Made by a program: the position numbers and the translations under genes. From positions 10,674,131 to 10,738,130 of the forward strand of contig OZ059894.1 of assembly GCA_964057225.1 (NCBI GenBank): a stretch of 64,000 nt of DNA, given 5' to 3'. Positions 10,692 through 22,658 of the stretch are shown here, one piece after another. Position 1 is the first letter of the stretch. Each line of letters begins with the position of its first letter. The DNA comes from Auanema rhodensis. Taxonomy: Eukaryota > Nematoda > Chromadorea > Rhabditida > Rhabditidae. Below the pieces are notes generated by a model that was not told where the DNA came from, did no database searches, and saw only the letters and a program-made list of their open reading frames with translations.

Positions 10692-13600
10692 CTATACATT
10701 CGGGCTTGTCGTCTCAAGTAAACGCCTACGGCGATCAAGAGTATTTCTTAGAGTCTCTTTTTCTTGTCTTAATACTTCGCGAACTAGTCCTCTTACAACA
10801 GATGAAGCAATCATATCATCACTCATCTCATCTTCTACGATGTTTAAAGATCTAAAAAAAAGTTAAAATACAGCGACTTTTCAATTTACCTGGACGGAGT
10901 GGAAGGAGTTAATGGCGTTGTGGGTTCTTTAGGGTAACCAACTTCATTAGCTGACAATACAAAAGGAGCTGTTCCCAGAAGAAGCGAAGCTTTTCTTTCA
11001 ACAATAGAAGTCTCTTCGTAAACCTAAATACTCAGAACTAAATCAGAAACATGTAAATAAAATTACAATGTAATTAACTAAGTCCGTTACAACAGTTTTA
11101 ACGTCAGCTTCTAATAGTCTTTTAGCTTCTTCCTCTTCAGCATTTTTTAATATTAAGCCTATTGGAACAAGCTCATCTATTGGCTCATGCAAGCTCGAGT
11201 TGGGCTTTTCTGTTATAAAGATTTATGGGAATAGAATGAAAACAGCTCAAACCCGAAGCTCTACTCCACAAATTGAGGGATTCTGGCAGAGACATGCAAA
11301 TGGGCGCGGATGATGGACCAGATTTATCCGTATTAGATGACGAAGGAATCCCTATCTCCAATGAAGACGGTCTTGTTGTTGTCTAAATAGAAAGAAGGAA
11401 ACATTATGATTTTCAAAGAAAACAACTTACACTCGGGCTAGCCCGGACATCAAATGTAGAAGAGGATGGTGATACAGAAAAACGTCGTAACTTTCGCACC
11501 GGAGGAGTTCCAGAGATTGCTTGAGGAATCGAAGGTAAAGATCCCCATTCAACTAGAAAATTTTTAAAAAATTATATAAGAAATGCAATAATTTGAATAA
11601 ACCTTTAGATAATGGTTCAGTTTGTGAAACGGTCGGCGGTTTTTTAATAGTTGTAACCGAAGCAACATTAGTAGTTTCATCCAATGAGTGAGTAGACCCG
11701 GACATTTCACGAAGACGCTCCTTTAAAGTAATTTTTTTTATATAAAGAGAAATATCTCTCACATTTATATCAGAGACAGTTTCTGTGCAGGTCAAAGAGG
11801 AACTTCTTACAATTCGTTTGGCTGGTTTCACAATCTCAGCGAAAACATTGCCATCCTCCAGATTTATTACAGGTGGTGGAAGACTAACTGGATCATCTAC
11901 TGAAATCACAATATTGGAAAATAAATAAATATACAGTATACCTTCTGGAGTATCTTCCTTATTAGCAATTATTAAATCTTCGTTAGTGTCCTTCAATTTC
12001 ACAGTTATCCGACTAAGATCTGCCTTTTTGTTTCTCTCGCAGAATTGACGAATTTCATCATAATATCGTTGAAACTCTTCCTGATAAGGTCGAACCTGTA
12101 GGACGGCAAACACTGTACGCTACATGCAAAAGCTAATGAAGACAAAACAGAAAATAAGTTTACTACGCCGCATAAAATGTTCTAATAAGAACCTAATTCA
12201 AGTCGAATAGTTTTACTAAAGTTTCGAAAGTTCAGTGTCAGCAAGCAAAAATTATCGAAAAAGGCAAATTTAGAGCAAATGCATCTATGAAAGGACTAAA
12301 ACCAAAAACAATATGGCAAAAAGCCGGCACTAAGAAGTACTGATTAGAAAAGGGTATTTCAGATCAGGACTCGAAACACAACTTTAACAAACCTTTTCTG
12401 TTGAAGGTAAAGCACACGATTGGTCGAGGTTCATCAAAGTGATAGACGTATTCATTTTCATAGCAGAATGTAATGCAAGCAATCCCGCAGAACCTATAAA
12501 AACATTTTCAAATAACGAAATATCCGAGAAGGAAAATAGATAAATAAACAGGAGATATGAGCATAGCTATAAAAAAAAAAGGATATAAGGAAAACAATGA
12601 GTTTTCTCTCATATCATTCAAGTTAGGCACATGAAGTGTTAAACAGTTTCAAGAAAAGAAAAAAAACCATAAAGATAAAAAAAGAAGTACCTATACTAGG
12701 GTTATCACGTAGATCAACTCGAATCATTGCGTTGTTATCAGCCAGACATTCAGCCAAAACAATGGCAGCTAAAATAAAATGAAAATATATTTAAAACTAA
12801 AGATGTTTGCCAACCTTCACAGTTCAATTTTGTGTTTTGCAAGCCTAGTCGGTGCAAGTTAGAACTGAAGGATAGAGCTACTTTGAGCAATTGAATACCA
12901 TCTACTCCAAGCTGATTATTTCCAATATTGACAGTCTCAATATTGTGGTTTTCTTTCTAAAAGAAGCATAGATCAAATAGAAACGGCTAACACAATTTTA
13001 CCAGCACAGCGGCCAAATCACTCATACTAGCAGCTGTTATTCTATTGTTCCATAATACCAAAGTTGTAAGAGCGCTTTTTGTACGCGCATGCTCACTAAG
13101 TAAAGCAGAACAGAGATTTCGCAGGCCAGCGTCCTAATAAGAAGTTTTTAGACAATTTTAAATATATAATGCCTACGCCAAGCTCGTTGTTTCTCAAGTC
13201 CAACATTTGAAGAGTTGTATTGCACTCGATGAGAGACTGCAAATGGAGAGCATCGCAAGGCTGTAGTACATTTTCACCTAGATAAAGCTCCTAAACATAT
13301 ATATACAGTGCAGACAAAACTTGAAAAAATAATACTTTAAGAGTTGCGTTGTTTTTTAGAGATGATATTAACATTTGTAACTTTTTTCCGGACACAGAGA
13401 TATTCTCCAAATGTAGACATGTTAACGATGACGGAGGATTTATTCGAAAGCACCGACACATCTGCTGTAAACCCTTTTCAACGGAAGTGTAACGTAGATT
13501 TAATACATGAAGGGAATTGCACTAAATAATAAACATTGAAGAAAATCAAATATTGAACAGTGAAGCCTACATATCGCAAACAGCGGAAAAAAGCTGTCCA

Positions 13601-14471
13601 TCCATAACAGTTTATATCTCTGTTAAATGAGAGGTTAAGCCTCAAAGTAGAATCATAGAACTCCAACATTTCAGATAAAGCAATTAAACACTATAAATAA
13701 TCAGAACATACAGAAAAAGCAGTGCGATTGACTTACATCATCATTTAAAAATGTATACTCAAAATCCAAAATATCAAATTGAGCTTGTTTGAAGACTTCC
13801 TCAAGAGCTTCCATTTGCGGCGGAGTTATTCGCTCTCCTTTCAAGGATAAACTTTCTTGACGCACATCGGGCAAACGATGCATATACTTAAAAATTGATT
13901 TCCAGTCACTTTCCCATAGGAAATATTTATAATAGCTCACCCCAATTTGCTTTTCAACTGTCGAACTAGGAGTGATTTTTGCTCGTTCACAGGCTTCTCT
14001 GTAGTTTCTTAAAATTTCTTCAGGATTCGGTTTGTGTCCTAAGATAAACAAAGAAGACATAATCTAATAATATCATTGATATTACCAGTTGTTCCAATAG
14101 GATTTTCCAGAAAAGGACAAGGAGCTTCAGAATAGCCAGTAATTAGCTCTTCATTGAAACGAACGCTTCGGTTATGTGAACATTTTTGTATGGGTCCTTC
14201 ATCTGAAAATTATGAAGAATTAATATGAAGTAACAATCAAAGTATACCCTCGACGATTTGTGAATTTATTTCGGAAGGCGACCGCCTAACGCTTGTTTTC
14301 GGTGCAGCATTATTAAAAATTCCATTTGACGGAGGAATGGGAGAAGAAGGTGATTGCGGTGAACTGGCTCCCGTAGAGTCATACAAACCAAGAAGGTCCT
14401 AAAGCGAGTGATGAACTACCATAATACAAGAGAAAAGGAACCTGTAGACCAGAGAGAAATTTCATGGACAT
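10692..14471 (-). CDS. PPP1R37: PPP1R37-like leucine-rich-repeat protein (PP1 regulatory subunit 37)
   Basis: PPP1R37 is a leucine-rich-repeat protein that binds and inhibits protein phosphatase 1. The N-terminal part has the family's RVxF-like SVRFNEELITGYSE block near 14140, then ILRNYREACERAKITP, SLSLKGERITPPQMEALEEV near 13830 and LRLNLSFNRDINCYGW near 13630, all aligned to the vertebrate protein. LRR exons follow down to about 12400, ending GLLALHSAMKMN and the conserved IRQFCERNKKA. The rest (about 11950-10692) is Ser/Thr/Glu-rich and ends LRNTLDRRRRLLETTSPNV. The first Met I can place is 14471, but the open frame runs upstream to about 14575 without a Met, so a 5' exon may be missing. 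A different last exon pair (10616-10643 plus 9297-9405) is possible. Confidence 0.85.
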
Positions 14472-14575
14472 GTGCTCAGGCGTGAGTGGATTCTCGGCCG
14501 AGGTGGGGGCATCAGGAGCCAAAATGGGAGCGACGTGGCTTCGGACTGCCAGTCTGACCTCTATGTAGATGTCTT

Positions 14576-15186
14576 AGCTATTAAAAACAAAGACCTTTCT
14601 CATCTATGACATGGACACTGAAATGGCTTTTCAGTTAACAGTTTGTTTGTGTTTACAGCTACTGCCAGTAACAGAACAAAACATAACGAAAGAACAGAAG
14701 TGTTAGAAATGATCAATAAAAACATAAAAGCACGTGATTAGTGCACGTCCGTGCGATACACAAAGGTGAACGAATGAAAGCAATGGATCTTTATGATAAT
14801 TATAGAATAATAAAGAAATGAAAAATCCTAATTATTGTTGCCAAACGGTATTGCATAGCAATCTTAAAGAACAAACAGCAGAGAAAATGATTCACTGGGA
14901 CAGTAAAGTACAAATGTTAAGAATGCTAACGTCACCAGTCATCAACGATTTCAAGCGGATACATCGAAACAGAAGATTACGAGCAAATGGTCAATGATTC
15001 ATATAAATGAAATTAAAATGAAGATATATCATAAACAGACATTTATGCAGATCAAGACTTCTTCATATAACCACTATGTGAGATTCGTTCGTGTTGACAC
15101 CTGAAGCCGGTTTCACGATCGAAAAGCAGTAACAGGCTTGAAGACAAGGCCTACTTTTCTGGAATACTGAAGGTCTTGCGGACTGT
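14576..15186. other. Region upstream of the PPP1R37-like gene, no clear exon
   Basis: About 600 bases of AT-rich sequence with no convincing open frame. It probably holds a 5' exon or promoter of the PPP1R37-like gene, whose first visible exon lacks a firm start codon. Confidence 0.3.
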
Positions 15187-15366
15187 TTAGCACGACACCA
15201 AATGCGTTCCGTTCGTCACAGTCAACAAAATGATAATCAGAGCCGAGAGCAACACAAAGATAAGAAAGAACAGGACCCCAAAAATAATGAATACGAAACA
15301 ATCGCCGAAAAACTTACCAAGAGTCAAACCTGTTACGATGAAAAAACATGAAAAGTATTTAGGCAT
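15187..15366 (-). CDS. Small 59-residue membrane protein ORF, unknown
   Basis: An uninterrupted frame runs from the ATG at 15366 to TAA at 15187. It starts MPKYFSCFFIVTGLTLGK and then has a long hydrophobic stretch (FVFIIFGVLFFLIFVLL, then IIILLTV) ending TNGTHLVSC. The shape is a small protein with one or two membrane helices and a short polar end containing an N-G-T glycosylation sequon. I do not recognise the family. It lies between the PPP1R37-like and RGS genes. A GTAAGT within it could be a splice donor, in which case only part is coding, and an overlapping frame (15301-15113) is also open. Real translation is uncertain. Confidence 0.35.
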   Translation of the reverse strand: MPKYFSCFFIVTGLTLGKFFGDCFVFIIFGVLFFLIFVLLSALIIILLTVTNGTHLVSC

Positions 15367-15479
15367 GTGAAATCATAAGAGAGAAATAAACGAATGGAAA
15401 AACATAAATAAAAACGGTTGAAACTGCTTACGGGTGTCATAAGTTGCAATAGCCTCGTAAGTGTAGCATGTTAAGTTAA

Positions 15480-15960
15480 TTGTTCGACGAGCCGGGTGAC
15501 AACTATTCAAGGTTGGACGCTTAACACGTATATTGAAAAGTATATGGAAGCGCCAGCGCTTCCTTTTATGCTGGAGAGCCGAATTAGCTTATTTCTTGTC
15601 TCTTCGCTACGGGAGACCGTGTGCCGCGTCGCGAACCGCTCGCGTCTGGCCCAGAGCGAATATTTGACGGCTCGGCGCCTAGGAAAATGCATGGGCGCTG
15701 ATCGATGTGCCCCTCCCCCTCTTTCACTTTAATCAATTCACGACGCAGCCCTCTATCTTCTTCCAATACTTGGCTTGATGACACACTGTATCAAATCTTA
15801 AACCATTTTTGTTTTTTTTTTACTTATTGCATGTATGACATTGTCTAAAATACTGTTTATAGCTTTAACGCTAGACAGGCGCAATAGCCGTGATGCACGG
15901 AGCAGCCTCAGGGCCGCCTCCGCAACCGCCATACTCGGGCTGCCCCCTTCCTATCCAACC
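15480..15960. promoter_or_regulatory. GC-rich segments between divergent genes, likely promoter or first exon
   Basis: Two blocks, about 15550-15715 and 15885-15955, are clearly richer in G+C and CpG than everything around them. They sit between the minus-strand PPP1R37-like gene and the plus-strand RGS gene. Several frames are open by chance of composition. One plus-strand frame begins MHGAASGPPPQPPYSG near 15893 and could be a first exon of the RGS gene, whose visible first exon has no upstream Met. This part of the annotation is inference. Confidence 0.35.
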
Positions 15961-16534
15961 TTCCAAATCTTTATTGAAACTTAAATTTTATTCTATCAAA
16001 CAATTTAATAATCATATTTATCTATATTATAATAAATAAATACTACATATTCTTTTTATTCTGATATCCTTACAAATCTTTTTGCCTTCTTGTTGCGCTC
16101 AGGATGACAATATAAAGACGTGCACCATTGTGCAGGCGATCAATCAACTTTAATCTACCTCTTGCTCATATTTTCCTCACTCTATAAAATACTTTACTTT
16201 CCTATTGAAACAATGCTGAATTTGATAACTTTTTAAAAATTAAATTTTTTTCATTTCACTTAATTTACGTTAATTCTGTAAAAGTTGCATGCTTCAATTT
16301 GAAAATCAAAAAAAATTCCGAAAATTTTTCTTGTATTTTTTCAGCATATTCGCACAATTTATAATATTAGAATCATAGATATTCTGAAGAGATGGTATAG
16401 CAATTCCCTTCTACAAAGAAAACCGATATGGCCCTCCCGCGGTTGAGGTACATGCTTAAATGATATAATTCAATTGAACTTTTTATTAAAGGGTAAATGG
16501 CAACAATGAGGAGAAGCTAGTTCATCCCAACCAC

Positions 16535-18770
16535 ATGGTTTACCAGAAAATGGAAGAACTGGTGAACAAAATGTTGGATGCGGAGACTGGAGTTCCCATC
16601 AAAACTGTTAAAAGTTTTCTCTCAAAAGTTCCATCTGTTTTTACGGGTCAGGATCTCATAGCATGGATAACTAAAAATTTTGATATGACTGATTTATGTA
16701 AGTTCATGTGTCCTATAGTTACTGAAACCTAAGCATATAATCGTACTTCCGGAAAATTTATGTATTATTTTTGTTTTTAGCTGATGCGTTACACCTGGCC
16801 CATCTTGTTGCATCGCATGGATATCTATTCCAAATCGACGACCATGTGCTCACTGTTAAGAATGATGGAACTTTTTATCGATTTCAATGCCCTTATTTTT
16901 GGCCATCAAATTGTTGGGAGCCTGAGAATACTGATTATGGTTAGTATTGAATGGTTTCATCAGTTCAGCTGATTATTTTAGCGGTTTACCTCTGTAAGAG
17001 GACTATGCAGAATAAGGCTCATTTGGAATTGGAAGATTTTGAAGCCGAAAATTTGGCAAAATTACAAAAGATGTTCAGTAGAAAATGGGAATTTGTTTTT
17101 ATGCAAGCAGAAGCACAATATAAGTAATAGAAAACTGCGTTATTGTTTAATTTTTCTTATTTGTAGAGTTGATAAAAAACGTGATAGGCTTGAACGTCAA
17201 ATATTAGACAGTCAAGAAAGAGCTTTCTGGGATGTTCATCGGCCTGTTCCTGGTTGTGTTAATACGACGGAGGTATTTTTTAATAATTTAAACGTTGTTT
17301 TTATGTTTGTAATATATAGGTTGATTTTCGCAAACTTTCTCGTTCTGGTCGTCCAAAATACAGTCAAGGCCATGCTGCTCTTAATGCTGCTGCTTCATCT
17401 GGTGTCAGTCCTTATTCCACAAGTGCTGCTGCTGCTCATTCCAATATGCCTTCCACTTCTAATGGAACAACTGCTCAGTCGTCTCACTCAAGGTAAAAAT
17501 GAAGGTTTTACATATGCTCATTAAAAAAACCTTCAGTACCAGCTCTGGTGGCTCTTTTCGTAGTGGATACGTTACCAGACCAGGTGTTCGACGTTGTACT
17601 CAAGTACAAGATTCGTTAAAATTCGAGGTTTGAAATGAATCGGAACAATATGCTCATTATCTTATTTTAGATCAGTATGCTTAACAATAGATTATCCAAG
17701 AATGTATTAAGGACCTCAAAAGTAGTTGAAAAGTAAGAGTTCGCTGATGAATTAAGAGTTTTAAAAATTTGTTTTCAGTTATGTTTCCTATTACGAACAT
17801 CGTAAAGTGTTTGATCCTTTCATTATTCCTCCGGGCTCTGCAAACGATCCGTTCCAAAGTCTTCCAAATCCATGGATTCACGATACCGTTGATTTCTGGA
17901 CACATGATAAGATGTAGGAATTTAAATAGTATAGTATCACTCATTGTGTCTATTTAGAACTGGGGAAATATCTACTAGACGTTTGAAGCTGTGGGAAGAA
18001 TGTTTTGAAGATCTCTTAGCTGATAACATTGGGCGTGATACATTACAAAAATTCCTAGATAAGGAATATTCCGGCGAAAACCTTCGGTTTTGGTGGGAGG
18101 TTAGAGATATAATCTAACTGCAAAACTATATAATGTATACCTAGGTTCAAAAGCTAAGGAAATGTAGTTGTCGTATGGTTCCCGTTCTTGTCACTGAAAT
18201 ATATAATGAGTTCATTGATTCGAACGCAACTTCACCTGTAAATGTCGATTGCAAAGTAAGAAAACACTGATTTTTTCACTTAAACAAGTATGGTTTAGGT
18301 AATGGAAATTACGGAAGAAAACCTGAAAAATCCCAATCGATGGAGTTTTGATGAAGCGGCGGTATTCACTTGTTTTTTAGGGAACTTAATATTAAATATT
18401 TTACAGGATCATATATTTTGCCTAATGAAAAATGACAGTTATCAAAGATTTTTACGATCTGATATCTATAAGGATCTCCTAACTCAGTCAAAAAAGAAGG
18501 TAAGATCGATACGTTATTATTTTCCCGATTAGAAGATTTTCTGAGTTAAAACGACTAACCGCATGCCAAATTTTTTGCATGGGTAGGCTGCACGATTTAA
18601 TAAACAAACAATCGTTTATTAGGAGTTGTTTCCGTTTTTAGAGCACGCTATCTTCATTGATCGGTCGTAAGACCTCACGCAAAGTTTCTCGCAAAGGCGG
18701 TCAATCTCCAGGTCCCATGCCAGCTAATCACAGTTCTCCTTGCCTTTTGGCTCCGCCTAACCTTCCATAG
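16535..18770 (+). CDS. egl-10: R7-family RGS protein (DEP-GGL-RGS; RGS6/7, EGL-10 type)
   Basis: R7 RGS proteins pair with Gbeta5 and speed up GTP hydrolysis by Go/Gi in neurons. The DEP domain comes first ([21 protein letters not shown]), followed by the R7 helical extension ([40 protein letters not shown]). The GGL domain is near 17680-17800 ([34 protein letters not shown]) and supplies the Gbeta5 contact. The RGS domain runs about 17960-18500 ([51 protein letters not shown]). The tail here is Ser/Lys/Pro-rich, ending LAPPNLP. The exon frame is open upstream of the first Met at 16535 ([14 protein letters not shown]), so a 5' coding exon probably exists. A second last exon is at 19064. EGL-10 versus EAT-16 assignment is a guess. 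Confidence 0.9.
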
Positions 18771-19063
18771 TGGGTCCAATAACCATAGGGTGCGCCCGCC
18801 TCTTTGCTATCAGTGCTTCCCTTCGCCTCTATGCTATCCGCATGCATCTTTTTTGTATTCGTTCTGTGTTTGGGGCGATATAGCGCGGCTCAGTTGCCTG
18901 GTGTTTGATATGAGTCGTCGCCTGTAGCGCTTGCGTTCTGTCGACGACAATCGGTGATGCTTTTGCAACTGCTGCAGCTTGAACTGCTCCTGTGCACGCA
19001 AACACAGACTGGGCAGCTCTGGGTCGTCTTTGATGTAGTAGATATTTCATGTTTTGATTTCAG

Positions 19064-19231
19064 GTTCCTGCCAAAATGTCACGAGACATCGGAATACGGT
19101 TTCCTAACTTGGGTTTTTCATCCAATCAAGTCCGAAGGGACGCTGCAAATCTTCATGTGGGACCACAGCCTGGCGGCAGTGGTGGTCCTTCTAGTTGCTC
19201 GCCGACCAACACAGCCACCGTCGGAATATAG
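19064..19231 (+). CDS. Alternative last exon of the RGS gene
   Basis: GTTTTGATTTCAG is followed by a 55-codon frame, from VPAKMSRDIGIRFPNLGFSS through a Gly/Pro/Ser-rich stretch, ending TATVGI-stop. The upstream RGS exon ends SQKKK-type (…TQSKKK) at a GTAAG donor in phase 0. Both this exon and the nearer one (from AGCACG, about 18642) begin in phase 0. So the transcript can end in either tail without changing the RGS domain. The new tail has no homology I can recall. Confidence 0.55.
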   Translation, partial: VPAKMSRDIGIRFPNLGFSSNQVRRDAANLHVGPQPGGSGGPSSCSPTNTATVGI

Positions 19232-19789
19232 TTTCACATTTACAAGATATTTTACCTTCAATGAATATGAATATACCATGTGCCGTTTCACGGTTTTCCC
19301 GCGCTGGTGCGCTGACTGCTATCTTATTTCCCCGGTCTTCTTAAATCTAGAAATCTTCACTGCTTATTATAGCATGGGTCTGAGGTTCTATATTCCATTC
19401 ATAGCATCTTTTCTTTATTGTAATAACTCCCATTTAGAAAATTGTATAGAAATACTGCACCAGATTTATCATCATTTGCACTGCATAATTGTTATTTGCC
19501 AATTTTACCTGGAAATCTCCACGCCTCTAGTCAATTTTAAAGTACAGCTTTAATTCTTTTCTAGTCCTCATCTCGCAAATTAATAGATAAATAGTTCTAC
19601 TTATCGCCGCAACGAAAAGATACTTTTAGTAGGATGATTCAGTTACATCCCGTAAATATATATTTATAAGTTCCCAAATGTTGGTGTAAAGCAAACGGTA
19701 TTATTTATTATTTTACTTTTTCCCCTTTTTTGCAATGTCCATTACAAATGAATTTTTAATTGTGAACAATTTATAAGCAACAAGAAAAT
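19232..19789. other. 3' region between convergent RGS and CLASRP genes
   Basis: Contains AT-rich sequence likely to be 3' UTR of both convergent genes. Long frames from 18954 to 19553 are open but overlap the alternative exon in the wrong frame and look like composition artefacts. Confidence 0.4.
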
Positions 19790-22528
19790 TTAACGATAAT
19801 AACGTCTACTGTGGCTTCTATCTCTATGTCTGTAACGATCATTGCTCCTATCACGTTTGCTCTTGTGGCGATCACGGTCATGTTTACGGTTTCTTGAACG
19901 ACTTCTTGAACGACTTTTAGATCTACTTTTTGAACGACGACGTCCAGATCTTGATCTGCTTCTTGAACGATGGCGAGAGTATGATTTTGTTTTACTACGT
20001 GAATGACTTCTCGATCGACTACGTGAACGGGACCTAGAGACGGTATCCCGTTTTCGGCCTCCAGAACATTCACGAAGACGTCTCTCCCGCTGTTTCCTCT
20101 CCTGTTCCTCTATATAGATGATCTCATCGCGAATCTAAATATGTTTGAAATTCGGAAACTTGTGAAAAAGCGAACCCTTCTCTCCTTTTCCGCTTCGCGC
20201 TTTTTCGCTTCTCCTTCCTCCCGCATCTCATCGACTGTTTGACGAAGGGTTTTCTTCATTTTAGCTTTCAACTTTTTAGCAATTTCTTTCTTAAGAATTA
20301 ATTAAGTTCAAAACGGGTTTATAATTCACAAAATACCTTATCATCCTCGTCTGAATCATCTGGTTTGGGACAATTTTTTTCTCTAAACGGAAATATTACA
20401 AAATTTGATAATAGAGAGACATACTTGATCATTCGTTTAGTTCGTTTAATTCGTCTTTTTCTATTTTCGATCTGAATGCGTTCTTTTTCAGAATCTGACA
20501 TGCTTGATCTAAAAATTGTTTGAAAATATATATATCAGATAATATTATAGTAATACAAACCTGATTTCTAGAAAATCTAATTCTGACCCAGCATCGCTAC
20601 TTTCAGGTGTTTCTGATTTTTGTTTTTCGTTTACTAAACTTTCTGGTTGTTCTTTAGGTGAAGGTCTAATAATTGAACACATATGATTATCTTTTCAAGC
20701 TAAGATTTACCTATTACTGCTATTGGAATGAGATCTAGATCGTGAAAAACGGGAACGAGAATGAGATCGACTTCGAGATCTGGAGGAAAAAGGACTTCTG
20801 CGTGACCTTTGATGTTCAGGTCTACTAGGTGGAGAAGCTGTTCGTGATCTTCGACTTACACTTCTTGACCTAAAGTCTCAGCGTTTGGTGAAAACATGTA
20901 GAATATAACCTGCTCCGTCGTTGTTGAGATGGCTTTCTTCGAACTTTGACAAGAGCTTCCGGGGAAGGGTCCTTCGCAGGCTCACCAGCTGCCATACGTC
21001 TATAACAATGTTGATACCCAGTAAGAATTTCTAGTAACTAACAGAAGTTTCATGCATTCAGGATCCATGCTTACAGGACTCTCTACTGTTGCCTTTGTGG
21101 TCTCTTCCTCATCATCATCTAAATATCAAAATAAAGAAATCTAATATTATGAATCTCCACCATCTTTATCAGCTCCACCAAATGTTGTTATAAACTCTGT
21201 TTTAGTTGGTTCGTCATCAGATGATTCACTGCTCGATGATTCTTGAAGGTGTTTATTATTTTTATCCTCATATGCTTTTTCACGAAATTTGAAACCTGGG
21301 AAACAAAATAAATATTATTAAAGCATATGAATTAAAAAATACTGAGAGTAGCTTCATCGTGAACTCCTTTGCCAACTATCATAGCTCTCTGTCTTTTTAA
21401 AATCTGACGTCCTTGCTTACCCTCTCGGCCCTAAATGAATTGGTTAAATATTAATGATGACCAATTTATAAAAAAATGGAAAACTAACAGCAAGCATGCT
21501 TTTCTGACGTTCAATCCTCCTCAGTTCAGCTGCTTCTCTTGTTGCATGTTGATCTGCACCTAATAAGCCAGTGAACTTGGCTAACTTAATACCATACTCT
21601 TCTCCTATTTTATTAGCTCGTTTTTGCGATTCAGCAGAATATCGAGCAAGATCTAACTCGACATCTAAGAACCAATATTCTTGTTGCGTAGGGAAGTTAA
21701 AAACGATACCTATATCTTGAGCTTCTTCTATCTCATCCTCGGATTCGTCATCTCTGCTGTTACTGCCTCTAACAACGTCAGAGTCATTATACGAAAATCC
21801 AATACTAGCTTTGTTTTCTCCAGCTTTCCTGAAACGATTCCTGAATCAAAAATACGATGAACGACAAACTTTTTCTTCTCCATTTCCAGCTTACGATAAT
21901 CTTCATTGCCACTTGTTAACCAAAACTCTTTCTCAGCAATTTTGCGAAGATAATTCTGAACGGTATTTAAAATTAAAATGAGCTTAGACTGAAATAAAAA
22001 CTTTTTCAGAAACATCTTTAAACTCGTTAATGACTAGAAGACGATATCGTTCAAAATCACAAACAGTCTCTTCCTTAGCAGCAGCACTGAAATTGAATCG
22101 CTTCACGATTTACATGAGAATTTGTTCCCACCTTTTTTCATCAAGCTTGCATACTCTAGGGGGAGCAATGTAATCGAGATGAGAGCGAGCATCAAACCTA
22201 TCAATTAAAACTTCCGAATCGCCTTGCCATTTACGTCTAAACACAAATTATTTTATTCACATAGGCAAAATTAGTAAACAAACAGAATATTTTGATCTTC
22301 AGCAGCTTTTGCAATACTTTTATCTGCATGAATTGTACAACCTCGTCCATGCAATTGCATAAATTGATCAGGATCTTTCCTCTGTATACAGCTAATATTT
22401 CACAAAACTTTCTAAGATAAGAAACATACCACATTCTCATAATATTTCCTTCTTCGTTCAGCGCGACGCGAACAATCAACGATGCGAGCCCTTAACAGTT
22501 TTTCCTGTTTACGCGCTTCATGCCACAT
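19790..22528 (-). CDS. CLASRP: CLASRP/SWAP2, CLK4-associating SR-rich protein
   Basis: CLASRP is an SR-type splicing regulator linked to CLK kinases in the nucleus. The N-terminus MWHEARKQEKLLRARIVDCS, then RRAERRRKYYENV, matches the vertebrate protein closely. Further conserved blocks are MQLHGRGCTIHAD, WQGDSEVLIDRFDARSHLDY near 22180 and an ASIGFSYNDSDV stretch near 21800. The middle holds acidic and Ser-rich patches (FITTFGGADKDDDDEEETT near 21150), an RS segment near 20860-20730, and a Lys/Arg/Glu coiled-coil (AKKLKAKMKKTL). The C-terminus is a long RS domain (20060-19850) ending SHSRRYYR. The start is certain from homology. It is the last gene of the five-gene minus-strand set and begins 131 bases after the preceding stop, so it may be transcribed from an upstream promoter. 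Confidence 0.9.
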
Positions 22529-22658
22529 CTTTAAATTCGGATTCAAACAAAACTACTCATGCGAAAATATTGCTATGAAGCCTTAACTTCGAAAAATCAG
22601 TTAACAAACACATCTGTACAATGATTTATCATAAGAAACATTACTTGGATTATGAAAT

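Noticed and set aside
18954..19553. Open 199-codon plus-strand frame
   Set aside because: It overlaps the better-supported alternative RGS exon in another frame, and its residue pattern is not domain-like.
19771..20073. Open 100-codon minus-strand frame rich in Val/Ile/Asp
   Set aside because: It is the out-of-frame reading of the CLASRP RS domain. The correct frame gives repeated Arg-Ser and the family's C-terminus.
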